64,000 nt of DNA from Flavobacterium araucananum (GTDB taxonomy: Bacteria; Bacteroidota; Bacteroidia; Flavobacteriales; Flavobacteriaceae): positions 1 through 64,000 of the forward strand of contig NZ_MUGS01000011.1 in the NCBI RefSeq assembly GCF_002222055.1, written 5' to 3'. Below the pieces are notes generated by a model that saw nothing but the letters and a program-made list of their open reading frames with translations, ran no database searches and was not told the DNA's origin. How positions within the stretch are numbered: the first letter of the stretch is position 1; each line of letters opens with the position of its first letter. Position numbers and translations under genes: made by a program. Of this stretch, positions 27,707-36,869 are shown in pieces.

Positions 27707-28007
27707 AATAGAAAATAAAATAAAGAATATAGAATATAGAACACAGAATAAAGAAAATAAAAGTAGCGTCAATAGATCTTCGTCAGTAAGATTGATCTAT
27801 ATTCTTTTCTCTGTTTTCTTTTCTCTTGCAGCTAATGCTCAATGCGCTATGTGTCGTGCGGCACTTGCGGGAGATTCGAATGTAAAAAAAGCTGAAGCTG
27901 TAAATAACGGAATCGTTTACCTAATGGTTGTTCCGTATTTACTGGTTGCTATAATTGGGGTTCTGATTTATAGAATGTACCAATCAAAAAAGAAAAAAGC
28001 AGAATAG
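27699..28007 (+). CDS. Small CxxC membrane protein (102 aa)
   Basis: Overlaps the DUF420 stop by 8 bases. A hydrophobic segment ending SLAANAQCAMCRAAL gives a signal-peptide-like region followed by a CxxC pair, then one helix (NGIVYLMVVPYLLVAIIGVL) and a Lys-rich tail. I recall similar short proteins beside DUF420 in other Flavobacteriia, but know no function; a thiol or metal role in oxidase assembly is possible. The first ~28 residues (Lys/Asn/Glu-rich) are odd before a signal sequence and come from an A-rich repeat-like tract, so the true N-terminus is uncertain. Confidence 0.75.
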   Translation: MLKIENKIKNIEYRTQNKENKSSVNRSSSVRLIYILFSVFFSLAANAQCAMCRAALAGDSNVKKAEAVNNGIVYLMVVPYLLVAIIGVLIYRMYQSKKKKAE

Positions 28008-28027
28008 TAATATTCTGCTTTTTTTTT
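27999..28027 (+). terminator. Terminator overlapping the stop of the small CxxC gene
   Basis: GCAGAATA (27999-28006), GTAA loop, TATTCTGC (28011-28018), then nine Ts. The left arm contains the last sense codon and the stop. Confidence 0.88.
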
Positions 28028-28030
28028 GTC

Positions 28031-29437
28031 TTATTTCAATCCGTCGACCGATACATTTACCGTTCCGTTGATCTTTATAAAAGCGATAATTGCCTGATTG
28101 GTTAATTGTATTTTATCAAACTGAATGTCCTCCATTTTTCCGTTTACAAAAACACCCGGCATTGGCGAATAGTTTTTAAGGTAAGTCGCCATGCTTTTTT
28201 TGCCTTCTTCTAAGTTGGGTTGTATCGAATAACGGCAGCTTTCTTCCATTTTTCTTAAAATATAACCCTGACCCAGCCAGCTTGCTGTTCGCATTAATTT
28301 GCTTTTGGTATCTAAAACATAATCCAGCTTTTCAAAATAAATTTCTTTCGTCTGCGGATTATACTGCGGAAATCCGTTTAAGTAAAGCGTTCCGTTTATA
28401 GATCCCAAAACATCAAGAGCAATTACCATTTTGCCATTTTTGTGCCAGATAGAAACGTTTTTTACCGTTATTTTCTTGCTTCCCGAACCAAATTCCTGTC
28501 CTGCAAAATTTTTAGTCATGATTTTCGACGCATCAATATAAGTTGAAATTGCAGCGATATTTGCCTGAATCTGGTTTGGAATTTTTGCCACAGGTTTCAA
28601 TACAATTTTACTCGCATTGAATCTTGATTCCGGCTGCTTGCCCACAATGGTTTCCATGTTGCATTTCATGCCCATATCCAGTAAAAACAAATCATTCTTG
28701 AGCTTTGCATTGGTAGAGTAAACTTCGACAGGAACAATTCGCAGCCAGCTTTCATAAGTATCACTCATTTGAAATGGAGTGCAGATTTTTTCTAAAGCCG
28801 ACAAAACATTCGGTTTAAAATCCATTGATTTTTCGATAGCCTCGTCTATTTTCTTTTCGATTTTCGATTTAAAAATAGAAATAGCCGGATTTACCAGATA
28901 GGTTATCGGCATGCTTTTCCCAAATACCAGCATTGTTGGGCTTTCGCTCCAGTCTAATGATTTGAACTCTGTTTTAGTATTTAATTTCCAATTGGTCAAA
29001 GCGACTTCGCTCGATAAAGTAATTATCCCGTTTAGGTTAAATTCTCTGGTGTCGTAAAGAGCAACGCCTAGTTTTTTGGTGCCAATTCTATATTTGATTG
29101 TCGCTTTTAGAGGGAGAATTGTTTTGATCTTTTTGTCCGGATTTGCAGGATCGTTTTGAATTTTTATAGGAGCCTGTTTCCAGATTTTCATTTCGATATC
29201 ATCATCTTCAATATTGTTGTCTTCATAAATTAAACCATTCAATAAAGTGTTGGTTTGATTTTCGATATCCGTCAGTTTTACCGTAATGGGTAAGTTAATA
29301 AACGAGGGATTTGCCTCATAAACTAACGGACTTGCATCATCTGGTTCCGGTTTTAAGGTTTCTAATTTTTGAGTTGTAGAACAGCTGGTAAGAACCGTAA
29401 GTGCCGTAAATAAAGAGATAAGTGAAAAAAACTTCAT
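28031..29437 (-). CDS. DUF4403 family lipoprotein
   Basis: 468 residues with a lipoprotein signal (TALTVLTSCSTTQK; lipid Cys at 19). The body matches the DUF4403 family: SFINLPITVKL near the start, then a long alternating strand/helix region with FGKSMPITYLVNPA, YLNGFPQYNPQTKEIYFEKLDY, and a C-terminal repeat of similar lipid-binding-like modules. The family's function is unknown; the architecture recalls tubular lipid-binding or BPI-type proteins. It is transcribed alone, convergent to the oxidase assembly operon. Confidence 0.85.
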   Translation of the reverse strand: MKFFSLISLFTALTVLTSCSTTQKLETLKPEPDDASPLVYEANPSFINLPITVKLTDIENQTNTLLNGLIYEDNNIEDDDIEMKIWKQAPIKIQNDPANPDKKIKTILPLKATIKYRIGTKKLGVALYDTREFNLNGIITLSSEVALTNWKLNTKTEFKSLDWSESPTMLVFGKSMPITYLVNPAISIFKSKIEKKIDEAIEKSMDFKPNVLSALEKICTPFQMSDTYESWLRIVPVEVYSTNAKLKNDLFLLDMGMKCNMETIVGKQPESRFNASKIVLKPVAKIPNQIQANIAAISTYIDASKIMTKNFAGQEFGSGSKKITVKNVSIWHKNGKMVIALDVLGSINGTLYLNGFPQYNPQTKEIYFEKLDYVLDTKSKLMRTASWLGQGYILRKMEESCRYSIQPNLEEGKKSMATYLKNYSPMPGVFVNGKMEDIQFDKIQLTNQAIIAFIKINGTVNVSVDGLK

Positions 29438-29460
29438 CGTTAAGATTTTTTAAAGTCATG

Positions 29461-29468
29461 CAAAATTA
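29461..29468 (-). promoter_or_regulatory. -7 promoter element of the DUF4403 gene
   Basis: The minus-strand reading is TAATTTTG, matching TAnnTTTG, 23 bases upstream of the ATG at 29437. Confidence 0.62.
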
Positions 29469-29613
29469 AGAAAACAATTATATTATCTTAAAAAAGTGTA
29501 ACAATTGGTAAGCAATTGAGTCTTATTGTAATAACTAAACGGAATTATTAACGTTTTCTTATCATAATTTACTTAATAAAAATGTTATTATTGTTTTAAA
29601 ATTTAACAATATC

Positions 29614-30315
29614 ATGATCGAAATCAAAGATTTACACAAATCCTATAAAATGGGAAATTCAGCATTGCATGTGTTAAAAGGGATTAATTTTAATATCGAA
29701 GAAGGTGAATTGGTTGCTATTATGGGATCATCCGGATCGGGAAAATCAACTCTTTTGAATATTTTGGGAATTCTTGATGAAGCAGATTCTGGTAGTTATA
29801 TTTTGGATAAAACACCCATAAAAAATCTTAACGAAACGATAGCTTCACGGTATCGAAATAAATTTTTGGGATTTGTATTTCAGTCTTTCAATTTAATCAA
29901 CTATAAATCGGCACTTGATAACGTTGCTATGCCGTTGTATTACCAGGGTATAAAACGAAAAGAACGTTATGAGATTGCACTTAAATATTTAGAAAAAGTA
30001 GGTCTGGCTTCGCATTCACATCACTTACCCAACGAACTTTCAGGAGGTCAGAAACAACGTGTTGCAATCGCAAGAGCTTTGGCATCAAATCCTAAGGTTT
30101 TATTGGCAGATGAGCCAACGGGAGCTTTGGATACTAAAACTTCGTATGAAGTTATGGAACTTATTCAGGGAATTAACGACGAAGGCAAAACGATTTTGAT
30201 TGTTACTCACGAACCTGATATTGCCGCAATGTGCAAAAGAAATGTAGTCCTGAAAGATGGATTAATCATCGATGATAAAATGGTAGAACAAGTTAGAGCT
30301 TCATCATATGTTTAA
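29614..30315 (+). CDS. MacB/LolD-type ABC transporter ATP-binding protein
   Basis: 233 residues, a single ABC domain: Walker A GSSGSGKST (38-46), Q-loop FVFQSFNLI, signature LSGGQ (142-146), Walker B VLLADEP and H-loop VTHEP. Sequence around the signature and the size place it in the MacB/LolD/FtsE group that works with FtsX-type permeases by mechanotransmission. It overlaps the first permease gene by 8 bases. With the following permeases, adaptors and TolC it forms a tripartite efflux or secretion system; the substrate is unknown. Confidence 0.93.
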   Translation: MIEIKDLHKSYKMGNSALHVLKGINFNIEEGELVAIMGSSGSGKSTLLNILGILDEADSGSYILDKTPIKNLNETIASRYRNKFLGFVFQSFNLINYKSALDNVAMPLYYQGIKRKERYEIALKYLEKVGLASHSHHLPNELSGGQKQRVAIARALASNPKVLLADEPTGALDTKTSYEVMELIQGINDEGKTILIVTHEPDIAAMCKRNVVLKDGLIIDDKMVEQVRASSYV

Positions 30316-31552
30316 TATTGAGCGTTGGCAGGAAATATTTGAGGCCATCTCGAAAAACCGGTTGAGAACATTTCTTACCGGAGTTTCTGTAGCTTCGGGT
30401 ATTTTTATTTTAGTGATTTTACTTGGTGCGGGTAAAGGACTACAAAATGGAATCGAAAAACAATTCGAGCGCGATGCTGCAGGGCTTATAGAAGTTTGGT
30501 CCGGTACAACAACCAAAGAATACAAAGGGTTAAATCCCGGAAGACAAATTCAGTTTAGAAATAGCGATTACTCACAATCAGTTCAAAAATTTCAGGATAA
30601 ATTAGACCTGAGAGCGGCGACATATAATTTTTGGGGAGGAGCTTTTTCATACGGAAAAGAGTCGGGAAGTTATCAATACAGAGGAGTAGATCCGGATTAT
30701 GGTGCCGTAGAAAATCTTGTTGTGGTTCAGGGGCGATTCATAAATAGTAGTGATTTGGCCAATAACGAGAAAGTAGCCTGTATTGGGATGAAAGTAAAAA
30801 CAGATTTGTTTAAAGATAAAGACCCTTTAGGTAAAGAAATCGCTATTAATAATATCAATTTCAAGGTAGTAGGCGTTTTTACAGATCCCGGAGGAGAAAG
30901 AGAAGAAGCAAGAGCCTATTTGCCTAAAACAACGGTACAAAGAGCTTATGGTGGCGGAGATAAAATAAGTAATTTGTTTTTTACTTTAAAAAAGACAAAT
31001 AATTATGACGAAGCATTAGCCCAATCCGAAAAATTTACACAAGATTTAAAAGATTTACTAAAAAGTAAAAATGTTGTCGCTCCTACAGATGATGGCGGAG
31101 TAGGTGTTCATAATTCTGTAGTAGAAGCTAAAAAGTTTTATGATTTGAACCTTTATATCAGATTGTTTTTCTGGTGGGTTGGTATTTGTACCATTATTGC
31201 AGGAGTTGTTGGGGTAAGTAACATCATGTTGATCATCGTAAAAGAAAGAACTAAAGAAATAGGGATTAGAAAAGCATTGGGCGCATCACCATTTTCTATT
31301 ATTTCGATGATACTTCATGAATCTATTTTTATTACTACTATAGCTGGTTTTGTGGGATTATTGGCAAGTTTATTATTATTGGAGTTTGTTGGACCGATGG
31401 TTCAGAGTGAGTATTTTCAAAATCCTGAAGTAGATTTTGGTGTCGCTTTGACCACACTTGCATTACTTGTATTTGCAGGAGCCATGGCTGGATTTTTTCC
31501 CGCATACAGAGCAGCCAAAATAAAACCTATTGTAGCACTTAGAGACGAATAA
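30308..31552 (+). CDS. MacB-like FtsX-domain ABC permease (first)
   Basis: 414 residues: one N-terminal helix (FLTGVSVASGIFILVILLGAG), a large periplasmic MacB_PCD domain (about 45-280) and three C-terminal helices with the FtsX motif VKERTKEIGIRKALGAS. It lacks an ATPase domain and pairs with the ATPase encoded just upstream (8-base overlap). Family knowledge: such permeases transmit ATP-driven movement to the periplasm to push substrate into the TolC duct. Probably heterodimerises with the next permease. Confidence 0.93.
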   Translation: MFNIERWQEIFEAISKNRLRTFLTGVSVASGIFILVILLGAGKGLQNGIEKQFERDAAGLIEVWSGTTTKEYKGLNPGRQIQFRNSDYSQSVQKFQDKLDLRAATYNFWGGAFSYGKESGSYQYRGVDPDYGAVENLVVVQGRFINSSDLANNEKVACIGMKVKTDLFKDKDPLGKEIAINNINFKVVGVFTDPGGEREEARAYLPKTTVQRAYGGGDKISNLFFTLKKTNNYDEALAQSEKFTQDLKDLLKSKNVVAPTDDGGVGVHNSVVEAKKFYDLNLYIRLFFWWVGICTIIAGVVGVSNIMLIIVKERTKEIGIRKALGASPFSIISMILHESIFITTIAGFVGLLASLLLLEFVGPMVQSEYFQNPEVDFGVALTTLALLVFAGAMAGFFPAYRAAKIKPIVALRDE

Positions 31553-31554
31553 TT

Positions 31555-32823
31555 ATGTTTAATAAAGATAATTGGGACGAGATTTTACAGGCCTTAACAG
31601 CCAATGTTTTCAGAACGGTTCTAACTGCATTTGGAGTATTTTGGGGAATATTTATTCTGGTAATATTACTTGCAGCCGGAAAAGGACTCGAAAATGGAGT
31701 AAAAAAGGATTTTGACGGAATCGCCACTAATACAATGTTTATGTGGAGCCAGACCACATCAAAAGCCTACAAAGGTTTGCCTAAAACACGCCGTTATGAG
31801 TTTAGAAATAGCGATGTTGCGGCATTAAGAGCAGCATTTCCTGATTTGTTGTATGTTTCGCCCAGAAATCAATTGGGAGATTCTAATAACGGAACAAATA
31901 ATGTGGTGCGTGGTACAAAAACAGCTGCTTTTTCTGTTTACGGAGATTATCCGGAATTGATCAAACAACAGCCAATGGATATCATAAAAGGACGTTTTGT
32001 AAATCAACAGGATATTTCGCAAAGAAGGAAAGTAGCCGTGATTGGAAAAGGGGTTATTAGTGAACTTTATGGAAAAGAAGAAGAAGCTGTTGGAACCTAT
32101 TTAAAAATTAACGGAATCAATTTTATGGTTGTTGGGGTTTATAAATCCAAACAAACCGGTGGAAATGCAGAACAGGAGCAAAAGAATGTATTTGTGCCTT
32201 TTACTACTTTTCAGCAGTCTTTTAATTATGGAGATAAAGTGGGATGGATGGCTCTTACTGCAATAGATGAAGTTTCTATTACAGATCTAAAACCAAAAAT
32301 TATAGACAAGATAAAAGAACTTCATTATATAAATCCAAAGGATGATCGGGCAGTAGGAAATTTTGATTTGTATGAACAATTTGGTAAAGTACAAAGTTTG
32401 TTTGATATCTTAAAAATCATTGCTTATTTTGTAGGATCTTTAGTGCTGATTTCCGGTGTAATCGGAATCTCCAATATTATGCTGATTGTAGTCAAAGAAC
32501 GTACTAAAGAAATTGGGATTCGCAGAGCTTTGGGAGCAACACCCGGGGCAATTCGAGGTCAGATTTTATCAGAATCTATATTTTTGACTATTATCTCAGG
32601 GATGTTTGGCGTTGCTGTAGCAACAGGAGTTATTGCAATCCTGAATATGTTCCTGGCTTCTATGCCGCCAGAAAGTAACATAATGTTTGTTAATCCAAGC
32701 GTAGATTTAAGAGTTGTATTTGTTGCATTATTAATATTAGTAGGATCTGGTTTGCTTGCAGGATTTATCCCTGCGCAGACTGCAATTAATGTAAAGCCTG
32801 TGGATGCTTTACGAACAGAATAA
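31555..32823 (+). CDS. MacB-like FtsX-domain ABC permease (second)
   Basis: 422 residues, same layout as the preceding gene: an N-terminal helix (VLTAFGVFWGIFILVILLAAG), a MacB periplasmic domain, and three C-terminal helices with VKERTKEIGIRRALGATPGA. Sequence similarity shows these are tandem paralogues. Two bases separate the genes. Likely the other half of a heterodimeric transporter. Confidence 0.93.
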   Translation: MFNKDNWDEILQALTANVFRTVLTAFGVFWGIFILVILLAAGKGLENGVKKDFDGIATNTMFMWSQTTSKAYKGLPKTRRYEFRNSDVAALRAAFPDLLYVSPRNQLGDSNNGTNNVVRGTKTAAFSVYGDYPELIKQQPMDIIKGRFVNQQDISQRRKVAVIGKGVISELYGKEEEAVGTYLKINGINFMVVGVYKSKQTGGNAEQEQKNVFVPFTTFQQSFNYGDKVGWMALTAIDEVSITDLKPKIIDKIKELHYINPKDDRAVGNFDLYEQFGKVQSLFDILKIIAYFVGSLVLISGVIGISNIMLIVVKERTKEIGIRRALGATPGAIRGQILSESIFLTIISGMFGVAVATGVIAILNMFLASMPPESNIMFVNPSVDLRVVFVALLILVGSGLLAGFIPAQTAINVKPVDALRTE

Positions 32824-32863
32824 ATTATCAATCAAAATATAATCGATTAAACCAAAAAACAAA

Positions 32864-33979
32864 ATGAAAAAAGGAATAACCGTAACCATTTTAATCTTTA
32901 TAGCTATAGTTTTCTTTGGCGCACTTTATTATCTGTATGCTAAAAATCAAGAATCTCCAATTGTTTTTAAAACGGAGAAAGCAGAGGTTAAAACAATCGT
33001 AAAAACTGCAATTGCAACCGGTAACATTCAGCCTAATGAAGAGGTTCTCATCAAACCAAACATTTCAGGTATTATCGAAGAAATTTATATCAAAGCAGGA
33101 GAGAAAATTAAAGCGGGAGATATGATTGCCAAAATTAGGGTTGTGGCAAATGTATCTAACGTTAGTAGTACCCAAAATCAGGTACAAACAGCTAAAATTG
33201 CTTTAGATAATCAGGAAAAAATTTATAAAAGGCAAAAAACATTATTTGACAAAGATGTTATTTCGGCCAATGATTTTGATGCAGCCCAATTAGCTTATAC
33301 ACAGGCAAAACAAAATTATCAGGCAGCAAAACAAAGTTTAGATATTGTAAAAACAGGAACAACAACATCATTAGGCAGTTATGCCAATACCTTAATTCGT
33401 TCAACAGTAACCGGAATGGTTTTAGCAGTTCCGGTAAAAGTAGGAAACCAGGTTATCGAAAGTAATAATTTTAACGAAGGAACAACAATTGCAAGTGTTG
33501 CAGATGTTGGAAGAATGATTTTTATTGGAAAAATTGATGAATCTGAAGTAGGTAAAATCAAAGAAAAAATGCCAATTGAGATTACCGTTGGTGCGATCGA
33601 AAATAAAAAATTCGATGCCGTTTTAACCGATATTGCGCCAAAAGGAGTTGTAGAAAATGGTGCTATTCAGTTTGAAATAAAAGCTTCTTTAGAAAATAGA
33701 GATGCTACTTTTATCAGAGCTGGTTTAAGCGCAAATGCTTCAATTATTTTAGAGAAAGCAGATAAAGTTTTGGCAATCAAAGAATCATTGGTTCAATTTG
33801 ATAAAAAAACACAAAAGCCCTATGTTGAAGTAGAAACTGCAGCGCAAAAATTTGAAAGAAGAGATTTAGTGTTGGGAGTTAGTGACGGAATCTATGTTCA
33901 GGTTAAAAGTGGAATTAAAGCTACGGATAAAATTAAAATCTGGAATCAGGGGTTGATAAATGAAGGAGAAAAAAAATAA
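32864..33979 (+). CDS. HlyD/MacA-type periplasmic adaptor (first)
   Basis: 371 residues anchored by an N-terminal helix (ITVTILIFIAIVFFGALYYLY). The biotinyl-lipoyl-like half motifs (EVLIKPNISGIIEEIYIKAG and STVTGMVLAVPVKVGNQV) flank a coiled-coil hairpin (about 95-155), followed by beta-barrel and membrane-proximal domains. The adaptor links the inner membrane transporter to TolC. It follows the second permease by 40 bases and precedes the TolC gene. Confidence 0.92.
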   Translation: MKKGITVTILIFIAIVFFGALYYLYAKNQESPIVFKTEKAEVKTIVKTAIATGNIQPNEEVLIKPNISGIIEEIYIKAGEKIKAGDMIAKIRVVANVSNVSSTQNQVQTAKIALDNQEKIYKRQKTLFDKDVISANDFDAAQLAYTQAKQNYQAAKQSLDIVKTGTTTSLGSYANTLIRSTVTGMVLAVPVKVGNQVIESNNFNEGTTIASVADVGRMIFIGKIDESEVGKIKEKMPIEITVGAIENKKFDAVLTDIAPKGVVENGAIQFEIKASLENRDATFIRAGLSANASIILEKADKVLAIKESLVQFDKKTQKPYVEVETAAQKFERRDLVLGVSDGIYVQVKSGIKATDKIKIWNQGLINEGEKK

Positions 33980-34017
33980 TTTGAAACTATAAAAGAGTTT
34001 TTGGTTTTAAAAAATGT

Positions 34018-34025
34018 TAAATTTG
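34018..34025 (+). promoter_or_regulatory. Possible internal promoter before the TolC gene
   Basis: TAAATTTG matches TAnnTTTG in the 80-base gap between the first adaptor and the TolC gene; a TTG at 34001-34003 is closer than the usual spacing. It would allow extra expression of tolC-adaptor 2. Confidence 0.45.
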
Positions 34026-34059
34026 CGTAGCATGTTTGCTGTGCTTTCATTCAAAATAT

Positions 34060-35445
34060 ATGAAAATAAATAAATATAATAGTTTTGCTTTTATCCTGTT
34101 ATTTGGGTTTGGTTTATCGACTCAGGCACAATCAAAACAATGGACATTAGAAGAATGTGTGCGTTATGCATTAGATAATAATATTAAAGTAAAACTATCT
34201 GAATTAGATATAAAAAGTGCCGATATTGACAAAAAAGGGGCATTGGGTAGTTATCTTCCATCAGTAAGCGGAAGCGCTTCACACTCCTGGAATATTGGTT
34301 TGAACGTTAACCCGGTTACAAATATTGCTACGACACAAACAACCCAATATTCATCTTTGGGAGTGAATGCAGGTGTCGATATTTATAAAGGTTTGCAAAA
34401 TCAAAATAATTATAGAAAAGCTAAACTTTCTATTATAGCATCGCAATATCAATTGTTAAAAATGCAGGAAGATATTTCTCTAAATGTAGCCAATGCATTT
34501 TTGGAGATTCTTTTTAACAAAGAAAATTTAAAAGTAAAAAAAGAACAATTGTCGATCGATCAAAAACGTTTGGCCCGTTCTGAAGAGATGGTAAATGCCG
34601 GAACAATTCCGCGTGGCGATTTGTACGATCTAAAAGCTACAGAAGCAACAGATCAACAAGCTATAATTGTTGCCGAAAATAGTTTGTTAATCTCAAAATT
34701 AAGTCTGGCGCAGCTTTTACAATTAAAAGAATTTACAGATTTTGATGTTGTAGACGATACAAATGCAAAAGATGAAAATAATATCATGGCACAAAATCCG
34801 GTTGATATTTATAATAAAGCCAAAGAAATAAGAACAGAATTAAAGCTGGCACAAACCAATCTTGAAATTGCAGAGAAAAGTGTTACTATTGCCAAAGGTG
34901 CTTATCAGCCAACACTTAGAGGTTTTTATGCCTTTAGTACAAGTGCAAGTTATAGTGACAGACTTATAGGGACAGACGTTAGCGGAAACCCGGTTTATGC
35001 AGGGCCACATTCAGTTTTAGACCAGTTTAGTGATAACAAAGGGCATAATTTTGGTTTTCAATTAAATGTGCCAATCTTTAACGGATTTTCAGTTAGAAAT
35101 AATGTAGAAAGAAGTAAAGTAAGTTTAGAGAAATCTAAAATAGATTTAGAGCAAAAAAGTTTAGATTTGCAACGTAACGTTTATACTGCTTTTACAGATG
35201 CAAAAGGAGCGTTGAATGCTTATCAGTCATCAACAGTAACTTTAGAAGCCAGACAACAAGCTTACAACTATGCAAAAGAAAAGTATGATGTAGGTTTGAT
35301 GAATTCATTCGATTTTACTCAGGCGCAGACATTGTTGACCAATGCACAGTCTGATGTAATAAGAACAAAATACGATTACATGTTTAAAATAAAAATACTT
35401 GAATTCTATTTTGGAATTCCAATAGTTCCAATTATCACAAAATAA
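34060..35445 (+). CDS. TolC-family outer membrane efflux protein
   Basis: 461 residues from ATG 34060, which gives a good signal peptide (SFAFILLFGFGLSTQAQ|SKQW); an upstream ATG would add eight residues before it. Typical OEP repeats: WTLEECVRYALDNNIKVK at the start, long coiled-coil helices, and VPIFNGFSVRNNVERSK before the second half. It forms the trimeric outer membrane channel and alpha-barrel for the MacAB-like complex. Seven bases ahead of the second adaptor gene. Confidence 0.94.
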   Translation: MKINKYNSFAFILLFGFGLSTQAQSKQWTLEECVRYALDNNIKVKLSELDIKSADIDKKGALGSYLPSVSGSASHSWNIGLNVNPVTNIATTQTTQYSSLGVNAGVDIYKGLQNQNNYRKAKLSIIASQYQLLKMQEDISLNVANAFLEILFNKENLKVKKEQLSIDQKRLARSEEMVNAGTIPRGDLYDLKATEATDQQAIIVAENSLLISKLSLAQLLQLKEFTDFDVVDDTNAKDENNIMAQNPVDIYNKAKEIRTELKLAQTNLEIAEKSVTIAKGAYQPTLRGFYAFSTSASYSDRLIGTDVSGNPVYAGPHSVLDQFSDNKGHNFGFQLNVPIFNGFSVRNNVERSKVSLEKSKIDLEQKSLDLQRNVYTAFTDAKGALNAYQSSTVTLEARQQAYNYAKEKYDVGLMNSFDFTQAQTLLTNAQSDVIRTKYDYMFKIKILEFYFGIPIVPIITK

Positions 35446-35451
35446 TTTATT

Positions 35452-36753
35452 ATGTCAAAAAAAACAATTTATTTCTTACTTGGCGGTGCATTAGTTCTTA
35501 TCGTAGGCTTAATTGGTCTTTCAAAAGCGGGAGTAATAGGGAATAAAGAGGAGGGAAAAGAAGTAGAAATTTCTAAAGTAGCAGCTTCAACGATTATAGA
35601 AACCGTTTCGGCAACAGGTAAAATTCAACCGGAAATTGAGGTGAAACTTTCATCAATGGTTTCGGGCGAAATTATAGCACTAAATGTCAAAGAAGGACAA
35701 GTAGTTAAAAAAGGCGATTTGCTGGTAAAAATCAATCCTGATTTATATACTTCAGGATTAGACAGATCCGTAGCAAATTTGTCCGGTACCAAAGCCGGTT
35801 TAACACAGTCTGAGGCAAGCTACAAAGAAGCAAAAGCAAGTTACGAGCGTAATAAAACACTATATGATAAAGGTGTAATATCAAAGTCTGATTGGGATAA
35901 AGCAATTTCTACTTATGAAGTAGCAAAAGCAACCAGACAAAATGCCTATTACAATGTTCAGAGTGCATCAGCATCTGTTACAGAAGCCAAAGATAATTTA
36001 GGGCGTACCCTAATTTATGCTCCGGCAGATGGGACAATTTCAGTACTAAATGTAGAATTAGGCGAGCGTGTTTTAGGAACCCAACAAATGGCGGGAACAG
36101 AACTCTTGCGAGTAGCGAACCTAAACAATATGGAAGTTGAAGTTGATGTAAACGAAAATGATATTGTAAAAGTAAAAATTGGCGATCAGGCAAATGTTGA
36201 AGTAGATGCTTATTTAAAAAAGAAATTTAAAGGTACTGTAACCAGTATCTCTAACTCTGCAAGTACCACACTAACATCAGATCAGGTAACTAATTTTAAA
36301 GTTAAAGTTCGTATTCTAAAAGAATCATACCAGGATTTATTAGAAGGTCAGCCAGGTACTTATTCGCCTTTTAGACCGGGAATGACAGCTACTGTTGATA
36401 TCATGACAAGAACAAAGAATAATGTTCTGGCAGTACCTATTAGTTCTGTTGTAGTAAAATCAGATACTACAGCCGTAAAAGATTTTAAAGTCGAAGATCC
36501 TAATGCTGATAAAGACGATAAAAAAGTAGCAATAAAAAGCGATAAAAAATTCGAATGTGTTTTTGTAAAAGTAGGTGATAAAGCTAAAATCAGAATCATT
36601 AAAACAGGCATTCAGGACGATACAAATATCGAAGTGATGTCAGGATTAAAACCAGGAGATGTTGTAATTACAGGACCTTATACAACGGTTTCTAAAGATC
36701 TGAATTCCGGAGATAAAGTAAAACTTAAAAAAGCAGATCTCCCTAAAAAATAA
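35452..36753 (+). CDS. MacA-type periplasmic adaptor (second)
   Basis: 433 residues with an N-terminal anchor (TIYFLLGGALVLIVGLIGLSK). It has the lipoyl-like motif MVSGEIIALNVKEGQVVKKG, a coiled-coil hairpin (about 100-170), the second half APADGTISVLNVELGERV, and a C-terminal membrane-proximal domain interrupted by a charged insert (DPNADKDDKKVAIKSDKK). It is distinct from the first adaptor in the same operon. Having two adaptors suggests a mixed hexamer or two alternative assemblies sharing one TolC. Confidence 0.93.
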   Translation: MSKKTIYFLLGGALVLIVGLIGLSKAGVIGNKEEGKEVEISKVAASTIIETVSATGKIQPEIEVKLSSMVSGEIIALNVKEGQVVKKGDLLVKINPDLYTSGLDRSVANLSGTKAGLTQSEASYKEAKASYERNKTLYDKGVISKSDWDKAISTYEVAKATRQNAYYNVQSASASVTEAKDNLGRTLIYAPADGTISVLNVELGERVLGTQQMAGTELLRVANLNNMEVEVDVNENDIVKVKIGDQANVEVDAYLKKKFKGTVTSISNSASTTLTSDQVTNFKVKVRILKESYQDLLEGQPGTYSPFRPGMTATVDIMTRTKNNVLAVPISSVVVKSDTTAVKDFKVEDPNADKDDKKVAIKSDKKFECVFVKVGDKAKIRIIKTGIQDDTNIEVMSGLKPGDVVITGPYTTVSKDLNSGDKVKLKKADLPKK

Positions 36754-36779
36754 TTTGAATCTTATTTTGAAAATATTGT

Positions 36780-36845
36780 TGTCACTCTGAGCGAAGCCGA
36801 AGGCTTATGATTTATAAAGTTTCGACTTCGCTCCGCCTGACATAA
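36780..36845. repeat. Intergenic inverted-repeat element (GTCA..CTGAGCG type)
   Basis: GTCACTCTGAGCGAAGCCGA opens the left arm and TTCGACTTCGCTCCGCCTGAC (ends 36841) forms the right arm, with AGGCTTATGATTTATAAAG between. I recall this sequence as a widely scattered intergenic repeat in Flavobacterium and relatives. It may act as a terminator for the efflux operon. Confidence 0.65.
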
Positions 36846-36869
36846 GTAATTAATTTAAATTTATACACA

